From CAIWHR01 sp963741355 (lineage in GTDB: Bacteria; Pseudomonadota; Gammaproteobacteria; Burkholderiales; Casimicrobiaceae): a DNA stretch of 64,000 bases. Position 1 is the stretch's first letter. Each line of letters opens with the position of its first letter. Below, one piece after another: positions 60,214 to 64,000 of this stretch. The notes beneath the pieces are model-generated. The model had not been told where the DNA came from. It worked only from the letters and a program-made list of their open reading frames with translations, and searched no databases. Location of the stretch: positions 62,001 through 126,000 of the forward strand of contig CAVUIG010000004.1 of NCBI GenBank assembly GCA_963741355.1, written 5' to 3'. The translations under genes were made by a program, and so were the position numbers.

Positions 60214-60655
60214 TGGGGATTCCTTGCGATCTGGAAGGGTGTTGACGCCGCGTCGACGCAGCGACCTCGCGTACGGCCGGCCGCCAGCCCGGATTACATC
60301 ACGGAATACACGCGCCCGGCGCGGCCCGACCGCATCCGATGGCGCGCAACGAGCGGTGCTCGGTCGGCCCGGGGCGAGGCCGATGCGCGTTGCCGGCGCG
60401 CGCAGGACGGTCGTCGGCGGGATCGCGAAAATCCGCCGTGGCGCACGCGAATCCATCGCCACCGCGGCGCCGATGTGCTAAAAGACACATGGCTCCGCGG
60501 GGGTCCGGGAGCCGGGGGAATATCCGCATGATGCCGGTCGCGCGAGGTCGTCGCGGCAGACCCGCCCGGGTCGATGCGCCGACACCGATCGGCGCGGCTG
60601 CGTCGGCGAATGCGCGGGCCGGTCAGGGAATCGCAACGACACCATGGGGACGACG
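60214..60655. other. Intergenic region, no gene
   Basis: About 440 bases between divergent genes. One hairpin, GGCTCC/GGAGCC (60491-60513, 11-base loop). The open frames present are G+C chance frames. No convincing promoter was seen. Confidence 0.35.
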
Positions 60656-61129
60656 ATGAAGAGAACTCTGGCCGCCGTTTTTGTTGCCGCCACCATGCTC
60701 GCGACACCGGTCGCCGGCGCTGCGGACAACGCCCCGGCGAACGACCTGCAGGCGCTGCAGAAGGCCGTCAAGGCCGACAAGAAGGCCTATGTCGCGTCGG
60801 TGCTCAACCTGACGCCGGCCGAGGCCAAGAAATTCTGGCCGATCTACGATGCGTACCAGGCCGACGTCGACATGGCCAACCGCAATCGCAGCCGCACGCT
60901 GGAGGGCCTCATCGCACGCGACAAGCCGATGTCCGACCCCTACGCGAAGCAGCTCGCGAACGACCTGATCGCCGCCGACGAGACCGAGGTCAGGGCGCGG
61001 CGAAAGATGCAGAACAAGCTGATGCGGGCGCTGCCGCCCAAGAAGGCCGCGCGCTACCTGCAGGTGGAATCGCAGATCCGCGCGATGCAGCTCTACAGCA
61101 TCGCCGAAGCGTTCCCGCTGGTCCAATAG
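60656..61129 (+). CDS. Secreted helical protein, possibly Spy/CpxP-like
   Basis: 157 residues from ATG 60656 (GGGGA 7 bases upstream; 60644 also possible). Signal peptide ends A-G-A-A-D. The rest is charged helix: L-N-L-T-P-A-E-A-K-K-F-W-P-I-Y-D-A-Y and R-A-R-R-K-M-Q-N-K-L. This L-T-P-x-Q/E...F-W...Y pattern is seen in small periplasmic helical proteins related to CpxP/Spy, but I am not sure. Confidence 0.6.
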   Translation: MKRTLAAVFVAATMLATPVAGAADNAPANDLQALQKAVKADKKAYVASVLNLTPAEAKKFWPIYDAYQADVDMANRNRSRTLEGLIARDKPMSDPYAKQLANDLIAADETEVRARRKMQNKLMRALPPKKAARYLQVESQIRAMQLYSIAEAFPLVQ

Positions 61130-61224
61130 CGACGTACCCCGCCCGGTTCCGCGGCAATGCCCCGTTCCGTCTCCGGTGGACTCGACCCGCGGCCGCGCCG
61201 ACAGCCCGTGTCGGCACGGCCGGG

Positions 61225-61253
61225 TTGGACAACGTCCGGCGATCGTGTAAAAT
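61225..61253 (+). promoter_or_regulatory. Sigma-70 promoter ahead of a hairpin pair
   Basis: TTGGAC (61225-61230), a 17-base spacer and TAAAAT (61248-61253). Expected transcript start is near 61260. No gene starts within 270 bases. Confidence 0.55.
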
Positions 61254-61259
61254 CCCGCG

Positions 61260-61354
61260 GTTTTCCGACGAAGCTTGGCCCCGCCACACTGCGGGGCCAA
61301 TGTGTTTTGGTGTTTTCGCCCTCACGCCTCCGCATTTCCCCGGAGGCCGTTTTT
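61260..61354 (+). ncRNA. Candidate small RNA or exbB leader attenuator
   Basis: From the promoter above, a perfect 10-bp hairpin TTGGCCCCGC/GCGGGGCCAA (61275-61300, 6-base loop), a U-rich link, then GCCTCCG/CGGAGGC (61326-61347) followed by CG and five T. This is an independent short RNA of about 95 bases, or an attenuated leader of the exbB operon starting at 61533. The rest of the gap 61130-61532 shows no feature. Confidence 0.45.
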
Positions 61355-61532
61355 GGGATGGCGCAGCGCCACGGCGCAACTGGCAGTGCCGGGCGCATCC
61401 GGGGATCAGGGTGCGAGCAAACAACAGCCTGCCTGGCGGCCGGCGGATCACCCTCCGCCGACGCGTGCATCGTCCGAACTGTCGGCCCGTAACCCGGTTT
61501 TCTGACTGAATCGTTTATTGCCTGGAGACACC

Positions 61533-62396
61533 ATGCTGAAGATGACCCGATTGGCCGCCTTGGCCGCGGTCCTGTCCATCGCCGCGACCCTGACGGCCCT
61601 GCCGCAGGTCGCCGAGGCGCAGGCGCAACCCGCCGCGCCGGCCGCTGCCGCGCCCGCCGAGCCTGCTGCCGCAGCACCCGCCGCGCCGGCGCCGGCTGCC
61701 GCCCCCTCGATGCGCGCGACCGAAGTGGTCGACAACCCGTACGGCCTCGAGGCGCTCTGGCGGGGCGGTGACATCGTCGCGCGGTTCACGCTGGGGATCC
61801 TCGTCGTCATGTCGATGGGCAGCTGGTACATCATCATCACCAAGGTGTACGAGCAGTACAAGATGAACAAGCACGCGCGCCAGGCCGAGAAGACATTCTG
61901 GAGCGCGCCGTCGGTGGTGAAGGGCGCCGAGAGCCTGAAGAAGAACAGCCCGTTCCGCTTCATCGCGGAAACCGGCATCGAAGCCTCGCACAAGCACACC
62001 GGCCTGCTCGAGAGAGTCAACATGAACGAATGGATCACGATGTCGATTCAGCGCGCGATCGACAACGTGGCGAGCCGCACGCAGGATGGTCTCGCGTTTC
62101 TCGCCACCGTGGGCTCGACCGCGCCGTTCGTCGGGCTGTTCGGCACGGTCTGGGGGATCTACCACGCGTTGACGGCGATCGGCATCGCCGGACAGGCGTC
62201 GATCGACAAGGTCGCGGGTCCGGTGGGCGAAGCGCTGATCATGACGGCCTTCGGCCTTGCGGTCGCGGTTCCCGCCGTGCTCGGGTACAACTGGCTCGTT
62301 CGCCGCAACAAGTCGGCGCTCGACAACGTGCGCGGCTTCGGCGCCGACCTGCACGCCGTTCTCCTTTCCGCGCCGAGTCCGGCCGTGCGGGGCTGA
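61533..62396 (+). CDS. exbB: Biopolymer transporter ExbB
   Basis: 287 residues from ATG 61533 (GGAGA upstream). It begins with a signal-like segment ending V-A-E-A-Q-A and an Ala/Pro-rich linker (about 28-62). The MotA/TolQ/ExbB domain has three helices with P-F-V-G-L-F-G-T-V-W-G-I and A-G-P-V-G-E-A-L. Together with ExbD it uses the proton gradient to energise TonB. Starts an exbB-exbD-exbD-tonB operon. Confidence 0.93.
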   Translation: MLKMTRLAALAAVLSIAATLTALPQVAEAQAQPAAPAAAAPAEPAAAAPAAPAPAAAPSMRATEVVDNPYGLEALWRGGDIVARFTLGILVVMSMGSWYIIITKVYEQYKMNKHARQAEKTFWSAPSVVKGAESLKKNSPFRFIAETGIEASHKHTGLLERVNMNEWITMSIQRAIDNVASRTQDGLAFLATVGSTAPFVGLFGTVWGIYHALTAIGIAGQASIDKVAGPVGEALIMTAFGLAVAVPAVLGYNWLVRRNKSALDNVRGFGADLHAVLLSAPSPAVRG

Positions 62397-62399
62397 ACC

Positions 62400-62831
62400 A
62401 TGTCCATGAGCGTCGGGCCGCCGGAAGGTGGCGGCGACGAAACCATCTCGACGATCAACACCACGCCGCTGGTCGACGTGATGCTGGTGCTGCTGATCAT
62501 CTTCCTGATCACGATCCCGGTCGTCACGACGTCGATCCCGGTGCAGCTCCCCAAGGAGCGCAACGAGATCCGCGAGACGAAGCCCGAGAACATCGTGATC
62601 TCGGTCGACGCGACGGGCCGCATCTTCTGGAACGACCTGCAGATCCAGTCCACGCAGGCGTTGATCGATCGCCTCAAGAAGGTCTCGGTGCTGACGCCGC
62701 AGCCGGAGGTCCAGATCCGCGGCGATGGCACCGGGCGCTACGACGGCGTCGGCCGCGTAATCTATGCGTGCCAGCGCGCCGGCATCGCCAAGGTCGGATT
62801 CATCACCGAGCCGCCGGTGCGCGGCGGATGA
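62400..62831 (+). CDS. exbD: Biopolymer transporter ExbD (1)
   Basis: 143 residues from ATG 62400, starting 3 bases after the exbB stop. N-terminal helix with T-P-L-V-D-V-M-L-V-L-L (functional Asp), then a periplasmic domain. Confidence 0.93.
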   Translation: MSMSVGPPEGGGDETISTINTTPLVDVMLVLLIIFLITIPVVTTSIPVQLPKERNEIRETKPENIVISVDATGRIFWNDLQIQSTQALIDRLKKVSVLTPQPEVQIRGDGTGRYDGVGRVIYACQRAGIAKVGFITEPPVRGG

Positions 62832-62855
62832 CCGCGACAGCATGAGGAACCGCGC

Positions 62856-63288
62856 ATGAGCATGAACGTAGGCTCCAGCAATTCGCCGGAGCCGGAAGTC
62901 ATGATGGACATCAACACGACGCCGCTGATCGACGTCATGCTGGTGCTGCTCGTCATGTTGATCATCACGATCCCGATCCAGCTGCACGCGGTCAATCTCA
63001 ACATGCCGACGGGCAATCCGCCGCCGCCGCTCACGCCGCCGGAAGTGCTCAAGGTCGACGTCGACGGCGACGGCCGGATCTGGTGGAACGGCGAGATCGT
63101 CCCGGACCGGACGGCGCTCGAGACCCGGCTCAAGGACGCCGCCGGCCAAGGCGGTCCAGCCGGAGTTGCACCTGCGCCCCGACAAGAACGCGAAATACGA
63201 GATCGTCGCCGCGGTGATGGCCTCGTCGCAGCGGCTCGGGCTCACCAAGATCGGCCTGGTCGGCAGCGAGCAGTTCGTGAACGAGTAG
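62856..63288 (+). CDS. exbD: Biopolymer transporter ExbD (2), frameshifted
   Basis: About 144 residues from ATG 62856. N-terminal helix with T-P-L-I-D-V-M-L-V-L-L. One extra base near 63143 breaks the frame; without it the end reads K-Y-E-I-V-A-A-V and V-G-S-E-Q-F-V-N-E. A second exbD copy is known from Xanthomonas-type exb operons. Confidence 0.88.
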
Positions 63289-63330
63289 CCGGCAACGGCA
63301 CCAAGGCGCGGCACCTGGAGTCAAACGCAG

Positions 63331-63969
63331 ATGGACTACGCACGGCAGCAAAGAGACCCGACCCGCCACGCGATCGGGATCACGTTCGTCGTATTGCTTC
63401 ACCTTTTCGTGATCTACGCGCTCGTGACCGGGCTCGCGCGGAAGGCGGTCGAGGTGATCAAGAAGCCGCTGACGGCAACGGTGATCGAGGAGCTCAAGGC
63501 GCCGCCGCCCCCGCCGCCGCCGCCGAAGAAGATCGTCGAGGCGCCGAAGCAGAAGCCGATGGAACAAACCTACGTCCCGCCGCCGGACGTGCCGGTCGTG
63601 TCGAACACGGCGCCGGTCATCTCCGCCGTGACCGCGGAGCCTCCGACGGAGCCGCACGTGATCGCGCCGCCGGCGCCGCCCGCGCCGCCGGCGCCCAAGC
63701 CGGCGATTCGCCGCGGCATCACGCGCATCGCCGGCGACAGCCCGGAATACCCGCGCCAGGCGCTCAAGGACAACGTGTTCTCGGGCAAGGTCGTCGCCCG
63801 CCTCGTGATCGACGAGAAGGGCAACGTCACCGAGGTGACGATCGTCAGCGCCGATCCGCCAAGGTATTTCGAGAAGGCGGTCATCGCCGCGCTGCGCGGC
63901 TGGAAATTCAATGCCGAGGGCGAGCGGTACGTCGGCGAGGTCGACATCAACTTCTCGGTCAAGGAATAG
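63331..63969 (+). CDS. tonB: Energy transducer TonB
   Basis: 212 residues. Membrane helix near 13-35, then the usual Pro/Lys-rich spacer (about 48-125, P-P-P-P-P-P-P-K-K) and the C-terminal domain with Y-P-R-Q-A-L, G-K-V-V-A-R-L-V-I-D-E-K-G and W-K-F-N-A-E-G. Powers outer-membrane receptors, perhaps the one at 49797. Confidence 0.95.
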   Translation: MDYARQQRDPTRHAIGITFVVLLHLFVIYALVTGLARKAVEVIKKPLTATVIEELKAPPPPPPPPKKIVEAPKQKPMEQTYVPPPDVPVVSNTAPVISAVTAEPPTEPHVIAPPAPPAPPAPKPAIRRGITRIAGDSPEYPRQALKDNVFSGKVVARLVIDEKGNVTEVTIVSADPPRYFEKAVIAALRGWKFNAEGERYVGEVDINFSVKE

Positions 63970-64000
63970 CCGGCGCCGCGACGTACGCCGGAACGCAAAC

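Overview
The window is high-GC DNA from a betaproteobacterium, most likely Burkholderiales or a near relative. The evidence is gene order: bamD diverges from rluD-pgeF, and a polyhydroxyalkanoate (PHA) block of phaC, phaB, phaP and phaR lies beside rimO. The rpfE-recJ pair and lolC-lolD also fit. No rRNA, tRNA, CRISPR, transposase or phage gene was seen. About thirty single-base frameshifts break otherwise conserved genes, mostly as +1 insertions, and they hit essential genes such as bamD. I read them as assembly or read errors, so broken genes are annotated as one CDS across the shift. Layout: (1) 0-5 kb is a stress and envelope block: BON, DUF3309, CsbD, two tandem Crp/Fnr regulators, a secreted protein, DUF1003 and a LapA-like protein. 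(2) 5.2-16 kb holds rimO, phaR, phaP with a strong promoter flanked by candidate PhaR operators, a possible small RNA in the phaP 3' region, a Bug/TctC-type binding protein, phaB, phaC, a ZIP metal transporter, pgeF and rluD. (3) 16-30 kb has bamD, a DUF3182 gene paired with an alpha/beta hydrolase, a DinG-type helicase, a second reductase, recJ with an RpfE-like partner, a Dabb protein, lolCD, srkA and an AlkA-type glycosylase. (4) 30-38 kb is a peptide-type ABC transporter with two binding proteins, two permeases and one fused double ATPase. (5) 38-42.5 kb has an ankyrin protein, then a c-type cytochrome cluster led by a NapC/NirT-type tetraheme protein, then bfr-bfd behind a Fur box. (6) 42.7-64 kb has tldD-pmbA, TPR proteins (sulfotransferase, transglutaminase-like), a GNAT, a TonB-dependent receptor, a double FKBP, two tandem TPR aspartyl/asparaginyl hydroxylases, a second sulfotransferase-like gene, and exbB-exbD-exbD-tonB, which could energise the receptor. 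How the genes work together: phaB and phaC make PHA, phaP coats the granule and PhaR represses phaP. The NapC-like protein would pass quinol electrons to the periplasmic cytochromes. The last 18 kb looks like a TonB-powered uptake system with peptide- or metabolite-modifying enzymes of unknown substrate. The most unusual non-coding signals are a modular intergenic repeat with varying hairpin stems, two candidate small RNAs, and a shared TGC-rich operator motif.
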